A stretch of DNA of 64,000 nt from Cellvibrionaceae bacterium. Its GTDB lineage: Bacteria; Pseudomonadota; Gammaproteobacteria; Pseudomonadales; Cellvibrionaceae. This document shows, piece by piece, positions 27,601 to 36,536 of the stretch (positions are counted from its first letter, which is position 1; each line of letters begins with the position of its first letter). The DNA lies in assembly GCA_025800365.1 (NCBI GenBank), contig JAOXRT010000284.1:1-64000 (forward strand). Reading direction: 5' to 3'. Both the position numbers and the translations under genes were made by a program. Under the pieces are notes generated by a model, which made no database searches, had not been told where the DNA came from, and was given only the letters and a program-made list of their open reading frames with translations.

Positions 27601-30600
27601 TTAACAGGTACTGCCGCAGATGAGTCATTTAGTGCAAGCGCGGAGAATGAAGTAAGTGTTGTTATTGATGGAAGCAATAGAGTCTTTGGGGGCGTAGATA
27701 GCTTAGACGGAGCGGGTGGTACAGCTGACAGTTTAGACTTGTCTGCTCAAGGGGCAACACTTACAGCGACAGGCTTCAACAGTCGGGGTATCGGTGTAAG
27801 TAATATTGAGAGTGCCACCAACACCGTTAACTTAACGGGATCTGCGGCTGATGACAGTGTTGCTATAACTGGGGCTAAAGAAGTTAGTACTCCTTCGATA
27901 AGGTTCAGCGGTGTCGATAATTATAATGCTGCTGGTGGGAGCGCAGATGTTGTAGATGCAAATAACGCCGGTGTACAGCTCGATGGCAGTAATTACATTA
28001 TTAATGGTGTACTGCTGAGCAACAATGAGATTGCAAATAATGTTGCGCAATTGACCGGTGGTAGCAGCCAAGACAACTTCAGGGTCGAAGGCTCGAACAG
28101 CATTAGTGTCGCTTCTGGCTCAAGGCATTTTAATGATGTTGATTCACTAATAAGTCAGGCTGACGATGTGCTTGATTTAAATGGCCAAGACGCAACTTTA
28201 TCGTCGACAGGTTTTAGTAGTCAAGATATCGACTTTAGCCATGGTAGTGCGAGTAATACAGGAGAATTAACTGGTACCTCTGGTAATGACCAGTTTGATG
28301 CATCTGCTACTAATCAAGTAACGGTCAATATTAATGGTTCGGACACAGTATTCAGTGGGGTCAATGAGGTAATAGGTGGCGGTGGTGATGATCAGGCCGA
28401 TTTAAACAATAGTAATGCTGATTTAGTTGCAACGGGTTTTGACAGTCGATCAATCACTTTTAGTGGCATTGGCGAAGTGATCGAAACGGATGAGCTAACA
28501 GCAACCGCGGATCCGGAACATTTTGTGATTGATGGGGCAGGCGGAATCACAGTAAATGGTATTCGCTTTAATGGCGTCACTGTTTTGGATGGTGGTGAAG
28601 CCGGCGATGATAGCGATCAAGATCGCATCAGTGGAGCTGTCTCCAGTTTTCTTTTAGTCGGTGATGAGTCTGTCCAAGTTAATCATTTACAGGCGAGCAG
28701 CTTTACTGCCAATAATATCGAGCTACTAAGCGGCAGCAATGCAACACTGCATGGTGCAAGTGGAGACGTTGATACCTTCTTGGTAAACGGTTTAAATACT
28801 GTAGCTGCGCGGGATATGGTGTTCGATGGAGTGGCGAGCGTCGTTAGTAACGCCGAAGATACAGTCGATTTGAATAACTTGAATGCTACATTGAGTGCTA
28901 CTGGATTTGTTAGCCAAAATATCGCATTCGATCATAGTTCTGCCATAAATACAGGAATCTTAACAGGCACAGCGAGTTCAGAAGCCTTTACAGCGAGTGC
29001 AGCTAATCAAATCAGCGTACAAGTAAATGGCAATAACCGAAGCTTTGATGGTGTGAATGCTCTTGATGGTGGAAGTGTTACAGGCGATAGCTTGGATGTA
29101 CAAAGCCAAGGCGTCAATTTGACTGCGACAGGTTTTAGCAGTCGTGGCATATCGGTCAGCGATGTTGCTTTAGTTAATAACAGTAGTAGTGTCATAGGCA
29201 CAGCAGGCAGCGACGCTGTCACTGTTTCCGCCAATAAGCAATTAAGCTATAACGGTATAAGCTTCAATCAGGTTGATAGCTATGATGCAGGGCTAGGCTC
29301 GAACGATACTCTCGATGCATCGGCGGCCGGAGTCAGCATAGCTGGCACAGACTATACCGTTAATGGTGTAGTGGTGAGTAATAATGAGATCACTAATAAC
29401 GTTGCTGTGTTAACAGGAAATGCTGCCGCTGCGGATAACTTTATTGTACAGGGTAGTGGCTCGCTAACAGCAAACTCTTCAGAGCGAACTTATAATGGTG
29501 TCACTGAAGTCGTATCCCAAACTAATGATACTGTTGATCTGAATGATCAAAATGCCACCTTAACGGCTACAGGCTTTAGTAGCCAAAATATTGCTTTCGA
29601 CCATGCTACAGCGGCCAATACAGGCATGCTTACCGGCACTAATAGTTCAGATGCATTTACTGCGAGCGCCAATAATCAAATTAGTGTACAAGTAAATGGC
29701 AGTAACATTAGCTTTGATGGAGTTGATGCGCTAGCTGGTGGAAGTGCTGACAGCGACAGCCTGGATGTTCAGAGTCAAGGCGTTAGTTTAACTGCGACCG
29801 ATTTTAATAGTCGTGGTATATCGGTCAGTGGTGTTGAGCTGGTAAATAATAGCAACACTGTCAGTGGCACGAGCGCTGATGATGCGGTCACGATTTCAGC
29901 CAATAAGCAATTAAGCTATAACGGTATCAGCTTCAATCAAGTCGATAGCTATGATGCTGACGCTGGCTCGAGCGATACTCTCGATGCGTCAGCAGCCGGA
30001 GTCAGCATAGCTGGCACAGGCTATACCGTTAATGGTGTGGTGGTGAGTAATAATGAGATCACCAATAACGTTGCTGTTTTAACGGGCAACACTACCGCCG
30101 CGGATAACTTTATTGTGCAGAGTAGTGGCTCGCTAACAGCTAACTCTTCAGAGCGAACCTATAATGGTGTAACTGAAGTTGTATCCCAGGCTGATGATAC
30201 TGTCGATCTTAATGATCAAGATGCAACGGTCACCGCTAGCGGTTTCAATAGCCAAGGCATCGATTTTTCCCATGAGCTTGTTTCAAATACCGGTACGCTA
30301 ACTGGGACGCCTGGTGACGATTCGTTTAATAGTGATTCTGCTAATGAGATTGAAATCACTATAAATGGTGCCGTCGTTACCTTTAGTGGTGTTGATCAGC
30401 TTGATGGGGTTGCTGGTAATGATGAGCTAGATATCAACAATAGCGGTGCTGAGCTAACGGCAAGCGGGGTGCTTGCCCAATCGATAAATGTATCCAATGT
30501 GGCAAACTATCGAAACGTTGGTGCATTGCTAGGATCTGCTGGGGATGACAGCTTTGATTTTATTGATGCTGGCGCCGCAGATGCCAGCTGGAACTCTAAT

Positions 30601-33396
30601 TCGGCGCTTTTTTGGGGCGTCACAGGAATAAACGCGGCTGCTGGGACTGATTCCGTAATTGGTACCGATATGGTGGACCAATTTGCGCTAGTTGCCAGTG
30701 CCGGCAGTCCAGGTGGGTTCGCGGATAATCAAGTAACTTACCAAGCGCCGACTACGTCCGGAATATTAATTGAAAACATTGAGGCCGTAGATGGTGGTGG
30801 CCAAGATGATATTCTGGCGGTTTTCAACACCGGCTTAGAAATTAATAGTGGCGCCAATATAGTTCAAGGCATAGATTTTCAGAACTTTGAAGTATTTGCT
30901 GAAACCGGTGAGCTTACATTACTTGGTAACAATGCCAGTACTTCTTTTCTTATTGAAGCGGATGGGCAGGTTCGAGATCTGAGTACTGGTGTCTTGTTTA
31001 TTGGCGTGGATGCCTTGATTGGTGACGTTGGATTGCAAAATCAGGTCGATTTGGATGGCGCTGGTGCCACTTTACAGGTCGGCGGGTTTAACTCTCGCAA
31101 CATTGATATTAGTAGAATTACTCAAGTTTCAAACACTGGGCAAATATTTGGAGCTAATGAAAACTATCAAGTGCAAGGCAATCAATCAGTTCTTGTTAAT
31201 AATATTAACTTCGCAGGCGTTAGTGAAGTAAACGGCGGTAGCTCGGTAGTGTTGAACAATGCGGCGGCGGTTTTGAATGGCGCTCGTTTAATCAGTAGCG
31301 GGATTAACTTTGTCAATATTAATAGTTTCTCTCAACTCAGTGACTTGAGTGGCGTGCAGTCTTTTACGGTTCTCAATGACAATGAAATTCAAACGGCGGG
31401 CTTTCGTTTTAGCGGCCTTTCCAGCCTTGAGGCTACAAGCGGAGATATAGGCTCTAGAGGAGCGCAGCTGAGCTCGGCTGGTGAGATTCTAGCGGCAGGC
31501 ATCTCTATTCGAGGGCTAAATTCCGTTAGTAATACTGGTCAGTTGATTGGCACGGGGCAGGCAGAGCGTTACGAATTGCTCCCAAATAATCAGCTTACCA
31601 TTGCCGGAATTCAGTTTAGTGGTGTGACGGGTTTAGATGGCGCCGGCGGCTTGGATACGATTGACCTGAATGGTCTTGGTGCCGATTTGCAGAGCGATGG
31701 TTTTACCGTAGGTGATTTTCGTATTAGCAATATTGAAGAAATTGCTAATACCGGTACGGTGCGTGGCAGTGCGCAGGATGAGAGTTTTCAAATTGAGTCC
31801 AATGGTTCGATCTCAGTTTCGGGTTTTAGCTTTTCAGATGTGAACTTCGTTGATGCGGGGGAAGGGCGTGATAGCCTTGATGTCGCTGGTCGCGGATTGA
31901 ATATGTTGGACCTAGATAGCTTCAGTGTAGAAGGCATTACTTTTAGCGGCGTTGAGTTTTTTTCCAACACGGGCGCACTGGTATTGAGCGATGCAGATGA
32001 TATTTTAAGTCGTGACGAGGAAGATAAGTTCTCTTTGCTTAACTATGAATTTGCTGCTGTTAGTTCAGTGGATGCTGGAGCTGGTAATAATAGTCTGCAA
32101 TTAGCTGGTTTAGGGCTAAAAGTAGAGGATGGTTCTGTTACTTCGGTTACTGTGGATTTGAGTAATATACAGAGTTTTACTCAGGTCGGTGAACTAGCAC
32201 TTTCTGGTTTCGATGCCAATGTCGAGCTTTTAGCTGAACAATCATTCCGAGTTAATGATTTTCAGCTTCAGGATGTGCAAATATTGCAAGCGGGGGCGGG
32301 TAGTGATCGCCTGGATGCGGCCGGCTTTAACAGCTTATTGCTAGAAAACAATAACCTTTTAATTGCGGGTACGGAAATTCGCTCAATTGAGTTAATCGAT
32401 AACACTAGCCAATTGACCGGTAACAATTCAGATAACAGTTTCAGCCTACTCGACATAGGTATTGTTGAAAGTGGATCTTATCAATTTACCGGTGTTGAGC
32501 GCATTGATGGGGGCGGTGGACAAGACAGTTTGAGCTTTGCCGCTGTAGAGACCGTTGCAATTGAGTTTGAAACATCATCAATCGGTTCGATTGACTATGA
32601 TGGCGTTGAAGCTTTGCAACGCTTTGAGTCTATAGAACAAATCAACTTACCTAATGTGCAATCTTTGCTCTTAAGTGGTGATGCCCAGTTACAGGTAGGG
32701 GATCTTAACTTAGATGGTGATCTCAATCTGGCTGGGCAAGTACAGTTAGATGTGGCTGGTGATGCTGGGTTTACTGGTGGTCTCGCTATCTCTGATGATA
32801 GCCAATTGAATGTGTCTGGCACTCTTCAGGCTCTAGGTACGATTAACAGTTCGGGGGCGGCAACTGCAAATATTGGTTCCAATGTAATCCTTGGTAATGG
32901 CTTGCAAGCCACTGATTCCAGTGTAATTACCGTAGCGGGAGATCTTTCCAGTCAGGGTGATATCGATGTTATTGATGAGGCTCGCCTGGTTTTAAATGGA
33001 GGTTTGTCTACGGATACAAATTTAAATTTGGATGGTTCCGGGCAGTTGCAAGTTGAAGGCTCAGTAGATGTTGGAGGCGATTTAAACGCCTTGGGCCAGA
33101 GTAATATTAATTCTAATAGTGATATTAATATTGTGGGGCAGGTTACGACTTCGAAGACGGCGACCATTAATGCTGACTCGATCAATGTGAATGTCCCTGA
33201 GGAAAAGGTCGTTACTGTACAGCCAGAGATCAATATCAGTTTGGCCGTGTTCTCTGAAATTAAGGTGTTTATTAATAGTAATTCCTCGGTGCGCAATAGC
33301 GCTGAAACATCGGCTTTGTACAGTGATGATGATCTGGTCGATGCTCTAATAGAGAGCGCCCAGGAAGAGGAAATGGATGGTGCAGGTGAGGAATAG
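24649..33396 (+). CDS. Giant secreted TpsA exoprotein (filamentous-haemagglutinin-type N-terminus, hierarchical repeats)
   Basis: About 2,915 residues. The signal peptide ends near EVHAAPEGG and is followed by the TPS secretion domain (~45-330) with VVNFLQPNNQAWVLN and NPRGMIFGENALINAGSF, close to the NPNGI/NxxG hallmark. GTWLLDPGELEI closes the haemagglutinin-type region (~residue 460). Most of the rest is tandem ~70-75-residue units of the form LTGT-xx-D/E-x-F...VNG..F.GV..LDGG...DSLDL...ATLTATGF.S.GI..S.V...NTG. The mature protein seems to have no Cys and no CxxCH, so it binds no c-type haem. The C-terminus is acidic (EEEMDGAGEE), without a toxin or anchor domain I recognise. The ATG at 24649 is chosen over the upstream TTG. 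The likely role is a surface fibre or adhesin exported by the preceding TpsB. Confidence 0.92.
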   Translation: MKKFKFSRAKANSKNCRKPLAVAVGLAQLTVIAGFGIEVHAAPEGGWVVQGIGNIEQNANITNVNQVSDLLTVEWSSFDLDSQEVVNFLQPNNQAWVLNHILQNGPSQINGQINANGNVLLINPRGMIFGENALINAGSFTASSLWLDKDDFLNGNFYFKDVDPSQGRIINHGLISAATGGFVNLLGESISNEGILSANMGYVSLAAGSELYLTFDDQNFLGVKVTQDVINNDAGLKAAIDNKGKIEGESARVIMQAESAKDLFDFAVNHEGIIEATGFDGGEVSIAANGAIKMNGNIDSSGDNNSGSVDIAGKSVELLGDIVSRGDVGGRVWVQAEDIQLAASATVDVSGQFGGGQALIGGGYLGRLEGFRNAQSLYVADGAKIYADAVLAGNGGEVILWSDNSTHFHGLISAQGGSQSGGGGLVESSSLNQLSVSGKVSTHARSGQTGTWLLDPGELEIVAGVASGPNQISVSTIDLVNNNVVITTSDYDAGMAGSGNLTLSADISSVSGNSLTLQAETDIILNNNINITGDVNLDAQNQVFINSNITAANINLDMLSYSVDPTALLSTAGSLSFDYKAGNHALDLDNLGLDFNNISASAINFNLGAGGSNSLSASTTGSDFFITGANTLNVDVSAQTINFTGVNSIAGNNNNDSVDAANSGVQLGLSSYTVNDIEISDINSVSNTDSITGTSSAESFTASDENQITVSVGGSNVAFDGVTSLDGGSGTGDSLDVSNQGAVLSASGFDSRSISVSDVELVNNTTTLTGTSNDDSLTVTASKQLLAGSVTFNNVDSYDAAAGTSDTLDLGGFGAVLDGQNYTVNGISVTQNEISDNVALLTGGGATDTFVVQGSTSVTANGSNRTYNGVTTVVTQADDVVNLNDQGALIGATGFSSQGINFDHASALNTGVLTGGVASDTFVVQGAESVTVDAGARTFNGVSTVVTQADDVVNLNDQNALITATGFSSQGINFDHAAAINTGVLTGTAADESFSASAENEVSVVIDGSNRVFGGVDSLDGAGGTADSLDLSAQGATLTATGFNSRGIGVSNIESATNTVNLTGSAADDSVAITGAKEVSTPSIRFSGVDNYNAAGGSADVVDANNAGVQLDGSNYIINGVLLSNNEIANNVAQLTGGSSQDNFRVEGSNSISVASGSRHFNDVDSLISQADDVLDLNGQDATLSSTGFSSQDIDFSHGSASNTGELTGTSGNDQFDASATNQVTVNINGSDTVFSGVNEVIGGGGDDQADLNNSNADLVATGFDSRSITFSGIGEVIETDELTATADPEHFVIDGAGGITVNGIRFNGVTVLDGGEAGDDSDQDRISGAVSSFLLVGDESVQVNHLQASSFTANNIELLSGSNATLHGASGDVDTFLVNGLNTVAARDMVFDGVASVVSNAEDTVDLNNLNATLSATGFVSQNIAFDHSSAINTGILTGTASSEAFTASAANQISVQVNGNNRSFDGVNALDGGSVTGDSLDVQSQGVNLTATGFSSRGISVSDVALVNNSSSVIGTAGSDAVTVSANKQLSYNGISFNQVDSYDAGLGSNDTLDASAAGVSIAGTDYTVNGVVVSNNEITNNVAVLTGNAAAADNFIVQGSGSLTANSSERTYNGVTEVVSQTNDTVDLNDQNATLTATGFSSQNIAFDHATAANTGMLTGTNSSDAFTASANNQISVQVNGSNISFDGVDALAGGSADSDSLDVQSQGVSLTATDFNSRGISVSGVELVNNSNTVSGTSADDAVTISANKQLSYNGISFNQVDSYDADAGSSDTLDASAAGVSIAGTGYTVNGVVVSNNEITNNVAVLTGNTTAADNFIVQSSGSLTANSSERTYNGVTEVVSQADDTVDLNDQDATVTASGFNSQGIDFSHELVSNTGTLTGTPGDDSFNSDSANEIEITINGAVVTFSGVDQLDGVAGNDELDINNSGAELTASGVLAQSINVSNVANYRNVGALLGSAGDDSFDFIDAGAADASWNSNSALFWGVTGINAAAGTDSVIGTDMVDQFALVASAGSPGGFADNQVTYQAPTTSGILIENIEAVDGGGQDDILAVFNTGLEINSGANIVQGIDFQNFEVFAETGELTLLGNNASTSFLIEADGQVRDLSTGVLFIGVDALIGDVGLQNQVDLDGAGATLQVGGFNSRNIDISRITQVSNTGQIFGANENYQVQGNQSVLVNNINFAGVSEVNGGSSVVLNNAAAVLNGARLISSGINFVNINSFSQLSDLSGVQSFTVLNDNEIQTAGFRFSGLSSLEATSGDIGSRGAQLSSAGEILAAGISIRGLNSVSNTGQLIGTGQAERYELLPNNQLTIAGIQFSGVTGLDGAGGLDTIDLNGLGADLQSDGFTVGDFRISNIEEIANTGTVRGSAQDESFQIESNGSISVSGFSFSDVNFVDAGEGRDSLDVAGRGLNMLDLDSFSVEGITFSGVEFFSNTGALVLSDADDILSRDEEDKFSLLNYEFAAVSSVDAGAGNNSLQLAGLGLKVEDGSVTSVTVDLSNIQSFTQVGELALSGFDANVELLAEQSFRVNDFQLQDVQILQAGAGSDRLDAAGFNSLLLENNNLLIAGTEIRSIELIDNTSQLTGNNSDNSFSLLDIGIVESGSYQFTGVERIDGGGGQDSLSFAAVETVAIEFETSSIGSIDYDGVEALQRFESIEQINLPNVQSLLLSGDAQLQVGDLNLDGDLNLAGQVQLDVAGDAGFTGGLAISDDSQLNVSGTLQALGTINSSGAATANIGSNVILGNGLQATDSSVITVAGDLSSQGDIDVIDEARLVLNGGLSTDTNLNLDGSGQLQVEGSVDVGGDLNALGQSNINSNSDINIVGQVTTSKTATINADSINVNVPEEKVVTVQPEINISLAVFSEIKVFINSNSSVRNSAETSALYSDDDLVDALIESAQEEEMDGAGEE
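28921..30258 (+). repeat. Tandem 669-bp (223-residue) repeat within the TpsA gene
   Basis: Two adjacent units (28921-29589 and 29590-30258) align with an exact 669-base offset. For example, the run encoding ANKQLSYNGISFNQVDSYDA begins near 29231 and again near 29900. Each unit contains three sub-units of ~70-77 residues. Long nucleotide runs are identical, which points to recent duplication or ongoing recombination. Confidence 0.85.
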
Positions 33397-33893
33397 GCCA
33401 TGAAGCGAAAATTAACTGCTTTAAGTGCCAAATTAAGGCCTGTGAATCACTAAAAACTGGTATCACGCTGCTTTGCAGTACGTAATAGAATAGCACTTAT
33501 AAATATAGGTGAATATTGTTGTCAAAAGCGCTTTGTTGCCTGCTTGCAATATGATTAACTACTAAAGTGGAATCAAATAAAAGAAAACAAGCCACGAAAA
33601 GCAACGATAAAGCGCGGCGAAACAACTACGACTACGTAATAGAAAGCGCAACAAATAAATAAAAGAATACTAAGTAAAAGAATTTTACCGTGATCACTGA
33701 AGTACGGTACTACAGTGAAAGAGCACCAAGAACAGCAGAGTTACAAAAGAGTATAAGTACAGATTGGTTTTATTGGTCAAAATGTAAATTTGACTGGTAC
33801 ACAACTGCGCCTGTTTACTCGATTGACTTATGGTGTATTTGGCCGAATGAGAATAATAGCCATTACGTATTAGGCTGATAAGGAAAGGCTTCC
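33397..33893. other. Intergenic region separating the TPS genes from the electron-transfer genes
   Basis: This 497-bp gap has no convincing gene; the 62-codon frame at 33690-33878 has a GTG start and no ribosome binding site. It holds a purine-rich stretch (about 33570-33670) and the 23-bp palindrome at 33695-33717. A second promoter for the downstream redox genes is likely here. No terminator was recognised after the TpsA gene. Confidence 0.5.
33695..33717. promoter_or_regulatory. 23-bp near-perfect palindrome, candidate operator
   Basis: Arms CACTGAAGTAC and GTACTACAGTG surround a central G with one mismatched pair. It lies ~177 bases before the start of the FAD/CNB/Fe-S gene and fits a dimeric helix-turn-helix regulator. 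The regulator is unknown. Confidence 0.5.
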
Positions 33894-36518
33894 ATGTCTG
33901 ATATTTACGAGATAGCCGTCATAGGGTCTGGGCCCGCGGGTCTAAGTGCTGCGGCACGCGCTGCCGAATATGATCAGCAAGCCCGTAAAAATGACCCCAA
34001 TCATAAACCTACCCATATATTGCTTGAAGGCTTTAAGCATGCCGCAAAAACGATTTATCGTTATCAAAAAGGCAAGCATGTTATGGATGAGCCAGGTTTT
34101 CTAGACCTGCGTAGTCCTATCGAATTCAGTTCAGGTAAACGAGAAGAAATCTTAAATACCTGGGATGAAGGCATTCAAGAAAAAGAAATCAATATTCGCT
34201 ATCAATCTGAAGTCAGCAGCATTACCGGTTCTGCTGGAGATTTCACAGTAGGTTTTGCGAGTGGCGAAAGTATCCAAGCCAAGAATATTATTTTGGCCAT
34301 CGGCATGCAGGGCAACCCAAGAAAATTGGGGGTTCCAGGCGACGATTCAGACTTTGTTCAATATCAGTTAGATGATCCGGATGAGTACAAAGATGAAACG
34401 ATTGTTGTTGTCGGGGCAGGTGATGCAGCGATTGAAAATGCCTTGGGTCTAGCTAAACAGAATAAAGTTTTTATTATTAATCGCCGCGAAGAATTCAGCC
34501 GAGCTAAAGAGGGTAACTTAAACTCAGTTTTGGCTGCGATTAATGATAAAAATCTTGATTTTGACTGTTATTACCGTTCTTCTGTAGCACGCTTAGAGCT
34601 ACCAGAAACGGCTGGTGAAGCGGGCGTTCTTACCTTGGATACACCCGAAGGCGAGGTGGATATTAACTGCCATCGCATCATCGCTCGTTTGGGTGCGATT
34701 CCTCCTAGAAAATTCATTGAATCATGCGGAATTGAGTTTCCCAGTGATAAGCCTGATGCGATTCCGGAACTGACGGCGCAGTATGAATCGAATGTGAAGG
34801 GCATTTATGTTATTGGTGCCCTGGGTGGTTATCCGCTCATTAAGCAGGCGATGAACCAAGGTTATGATGTTGTCGAGTATATTCGTGGCAATGAAGTTAA
34901 ACCTGCAGATCACCCAATTCTCGATTTACAGCTAAAAATGCTGCCTTATGTCAGTGACGTTGAAGAAATTCTAAGCCTTTACCAACAGCGTATTCCTATG
35001 TTCCGCCGAATGAATACTTTGGCATTTAGGGAGCTCGTCATTGAAAGTGATATTTTGGTATCACAAGCAGATGAAGGCATTCTTTCACAATTAAAACTAC
35101 AAGCCGATCAGGTCAAGGATGCTCGTTTTTCAGAGTTGAAGGACAAAAAGCAACAGCGTATTGCCAAGTTGGAGCAGAAGGGCAAAAAAGTCAGTAAGGC
35201 CGAAAAGGAAGCGGATCCTACTGCCCCCAAAATTACCAAGCTTATTAAGGCGGGCGACTATATTTACCGTCACGGTGATTACAGTAATACCTTTCTAACC
35301 GTGGTGGAAGGCGAGGTGGTTTTAGAATCTGCTGATGGCCAAAACCAACAAACCATCAAACCGGGCCAATTTTTCGGTGAGATGAGTTTGCTTTCTGGGC
35401 GGCCAAGAGTGGGTAATGCGATCGCCGGTGAAGATACTATTCTGATCGAAACTCCACGACGCACCATGGTTAAGTTGATGAACTCCAATGAAGAAATTCT
35501 TGGTGGTATCGACTGGGTTTTTGTGGTGCGCTTCTTACAGCAATATTTCGCCCCGAAAGCCGATGTTGGCGAGCTTCGCGATATTGCGCAGAATACCAAA
35601 ACCAAAACCTTTAATGCAGGCGAACACCTATATAAAGAGGGAGATGACGGCGACTGCCTCTATTTGATCCGCAGCGGAACGATAAGTCTAGAGCGTGCTC
35701 GTAATGATCAGAATGTGGTGGTCGGTCAAGCGCAGTCTGGTCAAATGATTGGCCAGATGGCATTAATGGGAGATAAAACTCGTCGCGAGTCGGCAAGGGC
35801 AACGGTGCGTGTTGAAGCCCTAATGATTAAGCAGAAAGAGTTCCTTGCTTTATTAAAACAAGACCCTGAGCGCGTTAATGATATCCAAGCGGCGACCAGT
35901 GAAAAGTTAAAGGTTTCTAATCAAATGGAATCCCTGCCTGAAGGCGGGTCCCTGATTTCTTTCTTAATGGGCGAGGGTCTTGGTGAATCTACCAGTGCTT
36001 TAATCATTGATGAAAAGCTCTGCGTGGGTTGTGATAACTGTGAAAAAGCCTGCGCGGAAACACACGGTGGTATCAGTCGTTTAGATCGTAAATCCGGTCA
36101 GCGATACGGTCACATCAATGTCGCAATATCCTGTCGCCACTGTGAAATGCCGCATTGTATGAAAGATTGTCCTGCAAATGCTATTCACCGTGCGGTAACG
36201 GGTGAAGTGTTTATCGATAGCAGTTGTATAGGTTGCGGTAACTGTGAAACCAACTGCCCATACGATGTGATTAAACTGGCTTATGATGCTCCGAAAAAGC
36301 CTGGTCTATTTCAGTGGATGCTGTTTGGTAGGGGAAGTGGTCCGGGTCAAGATCCGGCATATCAGCCAAGCGACGAAGCGCTTGATAAAGGTAAAAAAGC
36401 AGTTAAATGCGATGCTTGTGTAGGGCAGAAAGGTGGACCTGCTTGTGTTAGGTCCTGCCCAGTGGGCGCAGTAGAGCGTTTGAACCCAGAACAATTTGTT
36501 GAGCTGATTGCACCTTAA
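33894..36518 (+). CDS. FAD/NAD(P) oxidoreductase fused to two cyclic-nucleotide-binding domains and a four-cluster ferredoxin module
   Basis: This 874-residue soluble protein has no signal peptide. Residues 1-330 are a thioredoxin-reductase/YpdA-like flavoprotein: FAD site VIGSGPAGLSAAAR, NAD(P) site VVGAGDAAIENA, then GAIPPRKF. The CxxC of thioredoxin reductase is not visible. Two CNB domains follow, at ~450-535 (FFGEMSLLSGRPR, phosphate-cassette Glu and Arg kept) and ~570-660 (MIGQMALMGDKTRRESA, the Glu replaced by Gln, so degenerate). Residues ~708-866 carry four [4Fe-4S] motifs (CVGCDNCEKAC, CRHCEMPHCMKDC, CIGCGNCETNC, CDACVGQKGGPACVRSC), as in the electron-transfer subunits of DMSO reductase-type enzymes. 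It probably moves electrons between NAD(P)H and the b-type protein encoded 18 bases downstream, with cyclic nucleotide as allosteric control. The direction is inferred. Confidence 0.9.
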   Translation: MSDIYEIAVIGSGPAGLSAAARAAEYDQQARKNDPNHKPTHILLEGFKHAAKTIYRYQKGKHVMDEPGFLDLRSPIEFSSGKREEILNTWDEGIQEKEINIRYQSEVSSITGSAGDFTVGFASGESIQAKNIILAIGMQGNPRKLGVPGDDSDFVQYQLDDPDEYKDETIVVVGAGDAAIENALGLAKQNKVFIINRREEFSRAKEGNLNSVLAAINDKNLDFDCYYRSSVARLELPETAGEAGVLTLDTPEGEVDINCHRIIARLGAIPPRKFIESCGIEFPSDKPDAIPELTAQYESNVKGIYVIGALGGYPLIKQAMNQGYDVVEYIRGNEVKPADHPILDLQLKMLPYVSDVEEILSLYQQRIPMFRRMNTLAFRELVIESDILVSQADEGILSQLKLQADQVKDARFSELKDKKQQRIAKLEQKGKKVSKAEKEADPTAPKITKLIKAGDYIYRHGDYSNTFLTVVEGEVVLESADGQNQQTIKPGQFFGEMSLLSGRPRVGNAIAGEDTILIETPRRTMVKLMNSNEEILGGIDWVFVVRFLQQYFAPKADVGELRDIAQNTKTKTFNAGEHLYKEGDDGDCLYLIRSGTISLERARNDQNVVVGQAQSGQMIGQMALMGDKTRRESARATVRVEALMIKQKEFLALLKQDPERVNDIQAATSEKLKVSNQMESLPEGGSLISFLMGEGLGESTSALIIDEKLCVGCDNCEKACAETHGGISRLDRKSGQRYGHINVAISCRHCEMPHCMKDCPANAIHRAVTGEVFIDSSCIGCGNCETNCPYDVIKLAYDAPKKPGLFQWMLFGRGSGPGQDPAYQPSDEALDKGKKAVKCDACVGQKGGPACVRSCPVGAVERLNPEQFVELIAP

Positions 36519-36536
36519 ACGGCTAAAAAGAAAATT

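Noticed and set aside
26600..30300. Possible CRISPR-like repeats
   Set aside because: The repeats are in-frame protein units with a period of ~220 or ~670 bases, not short repeats with spacers.
24649..33396. TpsA as a contact-dependent inhibition toxin (CdiA)
   Set aside because: No VENN-type motif, no C-terminal toxin domain, and no small immunity gene follows.
33690..33878. 62-codon frame between the TpsA and FAD/CNB genes
   Set aside because: GTG start without a ribosome binding site, Trp/Tyr-rich odd composition, and it overlaps the 23-bp palindrome.
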